Assembly: GCA_934096605.1 (NCBI GenBank)
Contig: CAKOMI010000048.1
Span: 1 to 8,119 of the forward strand
Direction of reading: 5' to 3'
DNA: 8,119 bases
Source: an uncultured Bacilli bacterium
Lineage (GTDB): Bacteria > Bacillota_I > Bacilli_A > RF39 > UBA660
In this document: in pieces, positions 1 through 6,744 of the stretch
Numbering within the stretch: the first letter of the stretch is position 1
Layout of the letters: every line of letters begins with the position of its first letter
Program-made: the position numbers and the translations under genes
The notes under the pieces: generated by a model
Told to the model about the DNA's origin: nothing
Databases searched by the model: none
Seen by the model: the letters and a program-made list of their open reading frames with translations, nothing else

Positions 1-885
1 ACATTTTAAAATATTATCTTCGATATCTTGCAAAGACTTTGAAGTAGTCTTTAATTCGTCATTTTGTTCCATATAATTTAAAGCCTTGCTATAAAGCAAC
101 GTTTCGTTATAATTTTTTAAAGTTATTAAGAGATTTTTTACTTGTTCAGCATCACTAGATAATTTTTCGATTTTTTCTTTGGTATTATCCATTTCTTCAA
201 TAGCTTCGGAAAGTGGTCTTAAATCTTCATCAGTTAAGGGATTTAAGACGTTAGATAAGATGCTCATTAATTTAGTAGGTTTGTAATCTTTTGATAATTT
301 AGGGCTTCTTAGTTGTAATAAAACGTTGATAAATTCATCATAAGCTTCTATACTCCTAAAGCCAAATAAAAGATTATTAACCATTTTTTTATAGTCTTTA
401 GTGTTATCTACTAAAATATTTTCTGTTCCTAGAGCAGCCCCTAGTTCTTTTTTAGAAAAAGGTATTTTATTAGCCTTGCTGTGATATAGTAAAAAATCTT
501 TGCCGATTCTTCTACCGTCTTGTAAAGCAAAACCCCAGAAATCTATTGGTTTACCAATTCTTGCATGAAGGCCCATACCAATCGTTGTGTATTTATCTTT
601 TACATCATCATATACTTCCATATATAAATAGCCAGTTGCCTCTTCTTTTCTAACAGAATCTTTTGGGCCTAAAAGATAATCTTCCATATGTTTATCAGTA
701 GTCCCAAAAGGGTCTAATCTTATTGGTCTTTTATCACCATCTAATATAACTGGAATAAATGATTGCATTGTAACTGATTTACCAGAGCCATTTGTTCCTC
801 TTAGTAAAAGTTTACCATCATAAAAATCAAATTCTTCATCATCATATAACCAAAAGTTTATTAAACCTATTCTACTTACTTTCAT
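1..885 (-). CDS. jetC: Wadjet SMC-like ATPase JetC, N-terminal part (TIGR02680 family), cut by the window edge
   Basis: This is the motor subunit of a Wadjet anti-plasmid complex, a condensin/MukB-like ATPase that extrudes DNA loops together with JetA and JetB. Translating from 885 to the left edge gives 295 open codons; the family is usually well over 1000 residues, so the coiled coil and C-terminal ATPase half lie outside. A Walker A P-loop, GTNGSGKS, occupies residues 30-37, directly followed by SVTMQS. The family-typical stretches IGLINFWLYDDEEF-like (6-19), RLDPFG (56-61), GYLYME (85-90), DFWGFALQDGRRIG (115-128), LLQLRSPKLSKDYKPT (190-205) and LTDEDLRPLSEAIE (217-230) follow in order. 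The ATG at 885-883 is preceded by AGAAGGTG with 7 nt spacing and overlaps the jetB stop by 4 nt (ATGA). The alternative ATG at 889 hits a stop after five codons. The family call rests on remembered TIGR02680 motifs; no search was run. Confidence 0.93.
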   Translation of the reverse strand, partial: MKVSRIGLINFWLYDDEEFDFYDGKLLLRGTNGSGKSVTMQSFIPVILDGDKRPIRLDPFGTTDKHMEDYLLGPKDSVRKEEATGYLYMEVYDDVKDKYTTIGMGLHARIGKPIDFWGFALQDGRRIGKDFLLYHSKANKIPFSKKELGAALGTENILVDNTKDYKKMVNNLLFGFRSIEAYDEFINVLLQLRSPKLSKDYKPTKLMSILSNVLNPLTDEDLRPLSEAIEEMDNTKEKIEKLSSDAEQVKNLLITLKNYNETLLYSKALNYMEQNDELKTTSKSLQDIEDNILKC

Positions 886-2057
886 TCATTATCACCTTCT
901 AAATTTAGTTGAACCATCTTTTCTTCATTATCTTTTGATATACCAACAAACCGGCAAATAGATGGATTAATTATAAAATAATCTTCATGTTCTTCTATAA
1001 ATGTATACTTAGTCAAATAATCAATTACAATATTTAAATATTTACTTGGACTAAGGTTTAATATTTCTTTACTAAAATAATCTTTTTTAGATATTCTTAA
1101 ATCTTCTAATAAACTTATAAACGTTCTTTTTTCAATATTAAAACTTTCATCTGGATTTTCTTTAATATTATTTATTTGGAGATTTTTTAGTAAGGCCTCA
1201 TTTACTAGTAAAATGACGTCGCTTATTTTTTTACTACTTGGGAAACATTCTTTTAAGAAACTACTTTCATCAGCATAACAAAGAGCCATGTTTTTAGTTA
1301 TTTCGGTTTCAAGACCAACATTGTTTTTGATTTCTTCTTCAATTACTTTATGCTTTATTTTAAGATATTCATATTCACTACTAGTTAAATCACGCCCCAT
1401 AATGGCTGGGGTGTACAAAAGATGGCGATATACTTTATACCTTTTAAATTCAGCATTATCTTCTAAAAGGTTGAATTCTAAAGACAAAAAGTCATTTTTA
1501 TTTTTGGCGTTTTCAATTCCATAGTCAAAAGATGGTACTAAGTAATTGGCAAGTCCAGAGGTAGCATATAAAGCCTCCCCTAAGTCATCATCAAATTTAT
1601 TTTGATTTTTATCTAGTAACCATAGTACTTCTGTATCCTCTAGGAATTTTAATACTCTAAGCATACTTTTACGATGCATCCTTAAATCCCAATTAGGAAT
1701 ATTGGTAAGTTCTAAAGTGATGGCCGTATTTTTAATTGTTTCTAAAAAGTCAGATAAAATAAATTTATCATTTTTAGGTTTATCTTCTAAATATATTAAA
1801 GATAAGAAAAGAAGCGTATAATCAAATGAATCTTCAAAGGTAGCAATACCATATATGCTTTTAGTGTTACCTGGTAGTTTTTCTAGTTTGATAAATCTTT
1901 CATGCACGATGATTTTGTTACCCATATTTTTACTGACAAAATTTTTAATTAATCCCATATTTTGCTTTAAAAAATAATAGTCTTCTTTTCTTTTATCTTT
2001 AGTAATCCAAAAATTATTTAAAAGTAGGTTCATACCTTTTATTACTATATCATTCAT
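882..2057 (-). CDS. jetB: Wadjet KITE-like subunit JetB (DUF2398/TIGR02678 family)
   Basis: This 391-residue protein is the probable MukE/KITE-type subunit that binds the JetA kleisin and regulates the JetC ATPase. It has no signal peptide or membrane segment and should be cytoplasmic. Family-like stretches are PNWDLRMHRKSMLRVLKFLE (121-140), a winged-helix-like region with a conserved N-W-D start, and VYRHLLYTPAIM (209-220), followed by a helical SEYEYLKIKHKVIEEEI (227-243). Length fits DUF2398 proteins. I chose the ATG at 2057-2055, which has GGAGG 5 nt upstream; an in-frame TTG at 2069 would add four residues but would itself form part of that ribosome site. The start overlaps the jetA stop by 8 nt and the stop overlaps the jetC start by 4 nt, implying translational coupling and fixed stoichiometry. 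Identification relies on sequence resemblance plus position between jetA and jetC. Confidence 0.85.
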   Translation of the reverse strand: MNDIVIKGMNLLLNNFWITKDKRKEDYYFLKQNMGLIKNFVSKNMGNKIIVHERFIKLEKLPGNTKSIYGIATFEDSFDYTLLFLSLIYLEDKPKNDKFILSDFLETIKNTAITLELTNIPNWDLRMHRKSMLRVLKFLEDTEVLWLLDKNQNKFDDDLGEALYATSGLANYLVPSFDYGIENAKNKNDFLSLEFNLLEDNAEFKRYKVYRHLLYTPAIMGRDLTSSEYEYLKIKHKVIEEEIKNNVGLETEITKNMALCYADESSFLKECFPSSKKISDVILLVNEALLKNLQINNIKENPDESFNIEKRTFISLLEDLRISKKDYFSKEILNLSPSKYLNIVIDYLTKYTFIEEHEDYFIINPSICRFVGISKDNEEKMVQLNLEGDNE

Positions 2058-3531
2058 CTTGACCTCCAAAAGTTATTTCGACACTGTTCATATAGAAAAT
2101 GCCATCCTCTGAACATAGTCTACAAGACCCATCATTTATAAGCAAAGTATACGTTTTACCAAAAACAGGATCAACTGCTGTTAAGACTTTATTTTTCTCT
2201 AATTTAGGTATTTTTTCAAGTAATTTAAAAATATATTTTCGTTCTAAAGAACTAACTTTAATATCGCCCTTTAAGATGATGTGCTCTTTATTCACAAAAC
2301 TACTTAATTGTTCTTTAGTTTTTCTTGTTTCTTCTTGGTATTGTTTTAACATTTGTTCTTTTTCTAATGTATAGTCTTTGATACACTCACGAGTTCGTTC
2401 TTTTTTCTCTCTTTGACGCATTTTTAAAACAGTAATATAAGTTGGTTCAACGTCTAAACTTTTTATAATGCTATCACTTTGTAAGTTACTAGTTCCTTTG
2501 TAATGTCTAACATTCATGACACCTAAAACACTACTAGAAAGTTCTTGTGATTCTTTTAGGGAATAGCAATTATCAAATAATTTACATAAATAACGATATT
2601 CTTCTTTTCTTTTTAACATATTACCATGTAGTTCAATTAGGCTACTTGCATATTTTGTGATTTTACTAATTATGTTATTGGTGGCATTTAATAGTCTTTC
2701 TCCTTCACTAAGGTTATCCGGGTTATAAAACCATTTTTTTAAAGCATTAAATTTACCAATATTTAAGTTTCTTAGTTTATCGAAATTAAAATCTTCTTTT
2801 AAGTTAGGAACATTTTTTTGGTGTGCAATTAGAGTATCCATTAAAACATTTATTTTTTCGTTATCCAAAGACTTTAAATCTTCTTCTATAAGAATATTCC
2901 AGGTTAAATAGCCTTTAATAAAATTATTAATATAATTAGTGAATTTAGTTTTGAAATCAAGAAATATGTCTTTTTGGAGTAATTCTTCATTCTTAGGATT
3001 TTGAAATTGTTTAATGAAATCTTGATAGTTTTGATTCAAGTTATTGAAATCATTAATTAAATCTTGCCATATTTCATAGATTTCATCATTGTCAAACTCT
3101 TTAATTTTAATTAGTTTTTGGAGTTTCTTTTCAATTCTTTCAAATAATTTAGGCTCTAGTGAGGAAATTTTAACCTCTAGTTCTTCAAGAGTTATAGTCA
3201 TTCTTTCTATTTCAATAGCGTAGTTACTCATTTCATAACGAAAGTTATTGTATTTAAATTTTTCTAAAGTATTAGCTGACTCAGTATCTTGCACTGTTAC
3301 TAGTGATAAATGTTCTACTAAAAAGTCTAGGTCTCTTGTGCAATCATCTATTGTGTAGTTAGGTATGTAATCTTTTAGAAAATCATATATTTCTTCTTTA
3401 AATAAATAGTTTTCGCCCTGATTGTGTTTTTGATAAAAGTAACGCATTATAGGTCGGTAGCGATTAGAATTTTCAACACTTAAATAGGCTGTTTCTGTTA
3501 TTTGTTTTACTAGTTTATCATTAAAATCCAT
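2050..3531 (-). CDS. jetA: Wadjet kleisin-like subunit JetA (DUF2397/TIGR02677 family)
   Basis: This is the first gene of the defence operon. It encodes the MukF-like kleisin that would bridge the JetC heads and carry JetB. With the ATG at 3531 it has 493 residues. The N-terminal winged-helix region holds the family pattern NRYRPIMRYFY (23-33), then QDTESANTLEKF (81-92) and FRYEMSNYAIEIERM (97-111). A long, mainly helical, Lys/Glu/Asn-rich middle (about 110-400) fits the kleisin linker and coiled coil. The C-terminus is a compact domain with a CxxC pair (C470, C473) of unknown role. Start choice: ATG 3531 has AGAAG 8 nt upstream and gives the usual short lead before NRYR. An in-frame ATG at 3576 adds 15 residues (508 in total) but has no ribosome site. 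Expression probably comes from the promoter at 3603-3631. I take this gene set to be Wadjet type II, but the subtype number is from memory. Confidence 0.85.
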   Translation of the reverse strand: MDFNDKLVKQITETAYLSVENSNRYRPIMRYFYQKHNQGENYLFKEEIYDFLKDYIPNYTIDDCTRDLDFLVEHLSLVTVQDTESANTLEKFKYNNFRYEMSNYAIEIERMTITLEELEVKISSLEPKLFERIEKKLQKLIKIKEFDNDEIYEIWQDLINDFNNLNQNYQDFIKQFQNPKNEELLQKDIFLDFKTKFTNYINNFIKGYLTWNILIEEDLKSLDNEKINVLMDTLIAHQKNVPNLKEDFNFDKLRNLNIGKFNALKKWFYNPDNLSEGERLLNATNNIISKITKYASSLIELHGNMLKRKEEYRYLCKLFDNCYSLKESQELSSSVLGVMNVRHYKGTSNLQSDSIIKSLDVEPTYITVLKMRQREKKERTRECIKDYTLEKEQMLKQYQEETRKTKEQLSSFVNKEHIILKGDIKVSSLERKYIFKLLEKIPKLEKNKVLTAVDPVFGKTYTLLINDGSCRLCSEDGIFYMNSVEITFGGQDE

Positions 3532-3600
3532 ATTTCTAACTTCTAAGCAATAAATATATTTGCTTCCTTTCAACATATATTTAATTTATTTTTTATGGCC

Positions 3601-3745
3601 TTATTCTAACAAATTATTACTAATAAGGCAAATGAAATATTTAAACATCCATTCCCCTTTTTTAGTAGCACCTGTTTTCAACCAAGCCCATATCCATAAG
3701 CTTTTTTATATTTCTTTTAATGGTTCTTATCTTGAATTTAACCAT
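3601..3745 (-). pseudogene. Remnant of a winged-helix (HTH) regulator-type gene, frameshifted
   Basis: From the ATG at 3745 the minus strand encodes a 27-residue peptide containing RTIKRNIKKLMDMGLVEN, which resembles a recognition helix and following turn, and stops at 3664-3662. Shifting the frame by one base near 3679-3686 continues it as LKTGATKKGEWMFKYF and on to a stop at 3603-3601. Joined, the two pieces read like the last 50 or so residues of a winged-helix domain. This pattern (R-T-I-x-R-x-I-x-x-L ... G-x-T-K-K-G-x-W) is common at the C-terminus of AlbA_2/HATPase-type ATP-binding regulators and related transcription factors. I read it as a decayed 3' end because no larger coding frame precedes it. 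GGGGG lies 12 nt before the ATG, so a short expressed peptide cannot be excluded. It sits directly upstream of the defence operon and overlaps its promoter. Confidence 0.45.
3603..3631 (-). promoter_or_regulatory. Probable promoter of the jet operon (extended -10)
   Basis: On the minus strand TTGCCT (3631-3626, 4 of 6 matches to the -35 consensus) is followed after exactly 17 nt by TAGAAT (3608-3603, 5 of 6 matches to TATAAT). A TG dinucleotide (3611-3610) one base before the hexamer gives an extended -10. Transcription would begin near 3596, leaving about 65 nt of leader before the jetA ATG at 3531. The leader contains a small hairpin, AAGCAA/TTGCTT with a 9-nt loop, between an AAAGGAAG sequence and the start codon. 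The -10 overlaps the stop codon of the winged-helix remnant. Predicted by eye only. Confidence 0.5.
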
Positions 3746-3809
3746 TTGAAGTAATTACCCCCTTCTTTAAATTTGTTTCTTGCATATTAGATTACATTTA
3801 TCATTTTTT

Positions 3810-3833
3810 ATGTCATAACTATATCATGTCATA
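3810..3833. promoter_or_regulatory. Direct repeat ATGTCATA x2 flanking a promoter-like element
   Basis: ATGTCATA occurs at 3810-3817 and again at 3826-3833, a 16-nt repeat period (about one and a half helical turns). The 8-nt gap, read on the minus strand, contains TATAGT (3823-3818) preceded by TGA (3826-3824), which makes a full extended -10 pointing toward the winged-helix remnant and jetA. No convincing -35 hexamer is present. The arrangement is what an operator over a promoter would look like, but no known regulator site is recognised. A transcript from here would have a leader of about 280 nt before jetA. Confidence 0.3.
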
Positions 3834-3854
3834 GGAAATGGGATGTAGAAAAAC

Positions 3855-3935
3855 ATGGATATTAAGTTAATAGCAGAAATTACTAAATTAATGGTTGAAG
3901 AAATTGAACAGTTAAAAGATCAATTTCAAATGTAA
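3855..3935 (+). CDS. Possible 26-residue small protein
   Basis: This is the only plus-strand reading frame in the window with any support. It starts at ATG 3855 and ends at TAA 3933-3935, encoding a short, charged, amphipathic helix-like peptide (MDIKLIAEITKLMVEEIEQL and six more residues). AGGAAATGGGA lies upstream, but the GGGA is about 11 nt from the ATG, so the ribosome site is poor. The stop codon runs directly into a hairpin terminator at 3934-3961, the position expected for a real short transcript. I do not recognise a family. It could equally be a chance frame in an intergenic region, or the start of a gene whose remainder has been lost. Confidence 0.25.
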   Translation: MDIKLIAEITKLMVEEIEQLKDQFQM

Positions 3936-3961
3936 AAAAGTGCCCTAGTGACACTTTTTTA
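3934..3961. terminator. Bidirectional intrinsic terminator between mscL and the small ORF
   Basis: AAAAAAGTG (3934-3942) pairs perfectly with CACTTTTTT (3952-3960) around a 9-nt loop. Both strands therefore read as a hairpin ending in a run of six T. It begins within the stop codon of the 26-residue ORF on the plus strand and immediately follows the mscL stop codon on the minus strand, so it probably ends the buk-ptb-deacetylase-mscL transcript. The GC part of the stem is short, so efficiency may be modest. Confidence 0.65.
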
Positions 3962-4345
3962 TTACTTTTTATCTTTTAATAAATCTCTTATTTCTTCTAA
4001 TAGTTTTGTTTCATTGCTTTTTTTTGGTGATTCTTTTTTTGCTTCTTCCTTTGTTTCTAGATGAGTTACTTTATTAATAAATTTAATAAGTAAAAAAATG
4101 CAAAAAGATACAATAAGAAAATCAATAACACTTTGAATAAATAAACCATATTGAATATTTGCATCTTTTATAGTAATTGATAGTCCTGAAAAATCAATAC
4201 CTCCTAAAATAATTCCTAAAATTGGAGATAAAATATTATTAACAAGTGAACTAACAATACTTGAAAAAGCACCGCCAACTATAACTCCAACGGCTAGGTC
4301 TAAAACATTACCTCTTTTTATAAATTCTTTAAATTCTTTTATCAT
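3962..4345 (-). CDS. mscL: Large-conductance mechanosensitive channel MscL
   Basis: MscL forms a homopentameric pore in the cytoplasmic membrane that opens under extreme membrane tension and releases solutes during hypo-osmotic shock. The 127-residue length is typical. The N-terminal amphipathic helix with FKEFIKRGNVLDLAVGVIVG (5-24) is the family signature and leads into TM1 (about 14-44), which includes the glycine-rich constriction GGAFSSIVSSLV. A short external loop with GGIDFSGL (48-55) follows, then TM2 (about 66-93) and a charged C-terminal cytoplasmic helix (LLEEIRDLLKDKK). The ATG at 4345 has AAAGGAG 9 nt upstream. The gene starts 17 nt after the deacetylase stop codon, so it is probably the last gene of that operon and is followed at once by a terminator. 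Identification is secure. Confidence 0.97.
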   Translation of the reverse strand: MIKEFKEFIKRGNVLDLAVGVIVGGAFSSIVSSLVNNILSPILGIILGGIDFSGLSITIKDANIQYGLFIQSVIDFLIVSFCIFLLIKFINKVTHLETKEEAKKESPKKSNETKLLEEIRDLLKDKK

Positions 4346-4362
4346 ATTAAACTACTCCTTTA

Positions 4363-5793
4363 CTAATTATTAATATGATGATGAACAGTAGGACTAGACA
4401 TATCATAAGCCCGAAATGTATAGCCATGTGTTAAGCCAAATTGGATTACTGACTCTACGGCATCAACACTGAAAGATTTAATATCATGCTGTAAAACTAC
4501 ATAAGTCTGCTTACCGCCTAATGAATTAATTATATTGGAAACAACCATTGCTGTTTTAGTAGTTTCTCCAGCATCACCACTTACAACATTCCAATCCACA
4601 TACTTAAATCCCCTCGCCTCAACAGCTTTAGTTAACTTACTCATAATATGACTATTATTGTCATAGTTTTTGCTAATTGTATTCGAACTACCACCAGGAA
4701 AACGCATTAACATGCTTGTATAATCAGTTATTCTTTTTACTTTAGCTTGAATAGCATATAAGTCAGTGAAATAATTATCAATTGATGAATAAATATAGCC
4801 ATAATTATGGGTATTAGAGTGTAGCCCAATAGAGTGCCCTTCTTCATATTCTCTTTTAATTATATCATCATAACCATTAGTTAAGTTTTGATTAGTTACG
4901 AAAAATGTTGCTTTAACATTATATTTTTTTAATATATCAAGTAAAGCACTAGTATAAGCCCCTGGTCCATCATCAAAGGTTAAATAAATACTTTTACCAC
5001 TAGGTGTACTTTCATCATTTTTCTTATAAACAAAAACAGTTCTGGTTATATTAGATTCGTTGTTAACGCTATCCTTTACTTGGTAATTTATTTTATATTC
5101 ACCTAATTTATTTATATCAACATTACCACTGATAGTTATTTTAGAACTTAAGTCGCCATCACAATTATCAAAAGCCTTAGCCCCCTCTTCTTTGTAATCA
5201 CTACCAAGAGTCAAATAAACAAATTCACTACCATTAAGAGTTATTTTTGGTTTCTCTTCATCTTTTTTTATGCCAGTTCGTTCTTCTTTTGCAATATTAC
5301 CAGATGAATCACTTACAGAAAATAACACTTTACCATCACTTATTTTAGTACTAATATTCTTAGTAATATCCCCATCATAATTGTCATAAGCTGTAACGTC
5401 TAAATTCAAAACATTTTCATTAGGGCAATAATAATACTCTTCTTTAGGGATATTTAAGATGGGACTTTCATTATCTACGACAAAAACATCTTGTACTTTT
5501 TCTAATTTTTTATCATCATAAGAAAAGGTATACTCTATTTTATAATCGCCTAAGACACTTGTATCAACTTCGCCATTTTGAAAGTATTTAGTTTCTTTGC
5601 ACGAAAATATATTACCATAACACACACGACCAGGACTTATGTTAGGTTGAGTTTTATAGGTAACAAAAACTTGTTTAGTAAAATCCTTATCATGAAACCT
5701 TGGTACTAAAAAAGTAAATATAAGCATTGGAACAACAAATAAACATAATATAAATAATAATATAAGTAAAATTTTTTTATCTAACTTTTTCAT
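4363..5793 (-). CDS. Membrane-anchored polysaccharide/peptidoglycan deacetylase with Ig-like (DUF5011-type) domains
   Basis: This 476-residue surface enzyme probably removes N-acetyl groups from peptidoglycan or another cell-wall glycan. A short basic N-terminus and one hydrophobic segment (8-30) look like a signal anchor with the rest outside the membrane. Residues about 40-256 form two or three Ig-like repeats with the DUF5011 signature (DNYDGDIT at 137-144, DNCDGDLS at 209-216). The catalytic NodB domain spans about 268-465 and all motifs are intact: TFDDGP (272-277, base D274 and metal ligand D275), HSNTH (H325 and H329, metal ligands), RFPGGS (364-369), DW (400-401) and LQH (434-436). 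A divalent metal-dependent active enzyme is therefore expected. ATG 5793 has GGAGAG 5 nt upstream, 44 nt after ptb. The substrate is inferred from family members such as PgdA and PdaC. The end has a natural HHH run. Confidence 0.92.
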   Translation of the reverse strand: MKKLDKKILLILLFILCLFVVPMLIFTFLVPRFHDKDFTKQVFVTYKTQPNISPGRVCYGNIFSCKETKYFQNGEVDTSVLGDYKIEYTFSYDDKKLEKVQDVFVVDNESPILNIPKEEYYYCPNENVLNLDVTAYDNYDGDITKNISTKISDGKVLFSVSDSSGNIAKEERTGIKKDEEKPKITLNGSEFVYLTLGSDYKEEGAKAFDNCDGDLSSKITISGNVDINKLGEYKINYQVKDSVNNESNITRTVFVYKKNDESTPSGKSIYLTFDDGPGAYTSALLDILKKYNVKATFFVTNQNLTNGYDDIIKREYEEGHSIGLHSNTHNYGYIYSSIDNYFTDLYAIQAKVKRITDYTSMLMRFPGGSSNTISKNYDNNSHIMSKLTKAVEARGFKYVDWNVVSGDAGETTKTAMVVSNIINSLGGKQTYVVLQHDIKSFSVDAVESVIQFGLTHGYTFRAYDMSSPTVHHHINN

Positions 5794-5837
5794 AACAACT
5801 CTCCAATTATAATTTGGCTAAATCTTAAATAAATATT

Positions 5838-6734
5838 CTAAATACCAAAAACAGCTAAAAGTATAGAAAGGTATTTATCACGAACACTATCAGTACGACT
5901 TGTCATTATAACAGGAGTTTTTGTTCCAATAAGAACACCAGCCATTTCAATATGACTTAAGAAAACTAAACTTTTTGTACAAATATTTCCACTATCCAAA
6001 TCAGGCATAACAAATATATCTGCTTGCCCACACACTTCATTATAAATCCCTTTATGTTCTGCAGCTTTCTTTGATAAAGCAATATCCATAGCAACAGGTC
6101 CAATAATAGGATACTTATTTACAAATTCTTCACTCTGAGCAACCTCACTAGCTTCTACAGTACTTAAAATTTTAGGATTTACTTTTTCAAGTGCTGACAA
6201 AACAGCGATTTTGGGAATATCAACACCCAGTTTCTTCATAATCCCAATTGCATTTTGCGTTATTTTTATTTTAGCATTAACATCAGGACTTATATTAACA
6301 GCACAATCTGTAAACACCATAAAACGGTTTTCATTTTTATTTTCAATTACTGATGCTTGACTTAATAAATGATCTTCTTCAATAAGTCCTTTTTCTTTAT
6401 CCAAAATTGCCCTCATAAAAGAAGAAGTCATCATAAGACCTTTCATTGGAATATCAGCTTTTTTTTCCTTAACAAGTGAAACCGCAAGTTCAGCACTTTT
6501 TTTCTCATCATCAGAAGAAATATACTCGTAATCCAAAGGATTTTCCCCAAATTTAATTAGTAACTCTTTTATCTTAGGAACATCTCCAATTAAAACAGCA
6601 TCCACAATCCCCTTTTTATGAGCATAAACTAAAGCCGAAAGAGCATATTCATCCTGAGCATTAGCAAGTGCCACAACTTTCTTTATTTTGTTACTTAAAA
6701 CATAGTTTTCAATTTCTGTAAAATTTCTAAACAT
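5838..6734 (-). CDS. ptb: Phosphate butyryltransferase
   Basis: This enzyme reversibly converts butyryl-CoA and phosphate to butyryl-phosphate and CoA in the cytoplasm, supplying butyrate kinase. The 298-residue length is normal for the phosphate acetyl/butyryltransferase family. Conserved stretches are MKGLMMTSSFMRAIL (97-111), the GP-A-D element (212-217), KKAAEHKGI (222-230), PDLDSGN (244-250) and the C-terminal SRTDS (279-283). The last three build the CoA and phosphate site in relatives. The start ATG 6734 has TAGGAGG 6 nt upstream, and this ribosome site overlaps the buk stop codon, giving a gap of 10 nt and likely coupled translation. The pair could also act on branched-chain or other short acyl-CoAs, as in some Bacillota. 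No branched-chain dehydrogenase genes are visible here to decide that. Confidence 0.95.
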   Translation of the reverse strand: MFRNFTEIENYVLSNKIKKVVALANAQDEYALSALVYAHKKGIVDAVLIGDVPKIKELLIKFGENPLDYEYISSDDEKKSAELAVSLVKEKKADIPMKGLMMTSSFMRAILDKEKGLIEEDHLLSQASVIENKNENRFMVFTDCAVNISPDVNAKIKITQNAIGIMKKLGVDIPKIAVLSALEKVNPKILSTVEASEVAQSEEFVNKYPIIGPVAMDIALSKKAAEHKGIYNEVCGQADIFVMPDLDSGNICTKSLVFLSHIEMAGVLIGTKTPVIMTSRTDSVRDKYLSILLAVFGI

Positions 6735-6744
6735 AACTTACCTC

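Noticed and set aside
882..885. Possible TGA-as-tryptophan code (mollicute-like composition)
   Set aside because: TGA ends jetA and jetB in overlapping gene junctions and TGG encodes tryptophan in the recognised proteins, so the standard bacterial code fits.
1288..1524. Open reading frame on the plus strand inside jetB
   Set aside because: It is antisense to a well-supported gene, has no ribosome site or recognisable motif, and is explained by the low-complexity AT-rich coding strand.
2099..2374. Open reading frame on the plus strand inside jetA
   Set aside because: Antisense shadow of the jetA C-terminal coding region with no family resemblance.
3560..3754. Plus-strand 64-codon frame upstream of jetA
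   Set aside because: It overlaps the winged-helix remnant and the jet promoter on the other strand, lacks a ribosome site, and the minus-strand reading gives recognisable motifs while this one does not.
5794..5837. Perfect TATAAT between ptb and the deacetylase gene (minus strand)
   Set aside because: It lies so close to the ribosome site that a transcript would start at or within it, and no -35 hexamer is found 17 nt upstream; likely chance in AT-rich DNA.
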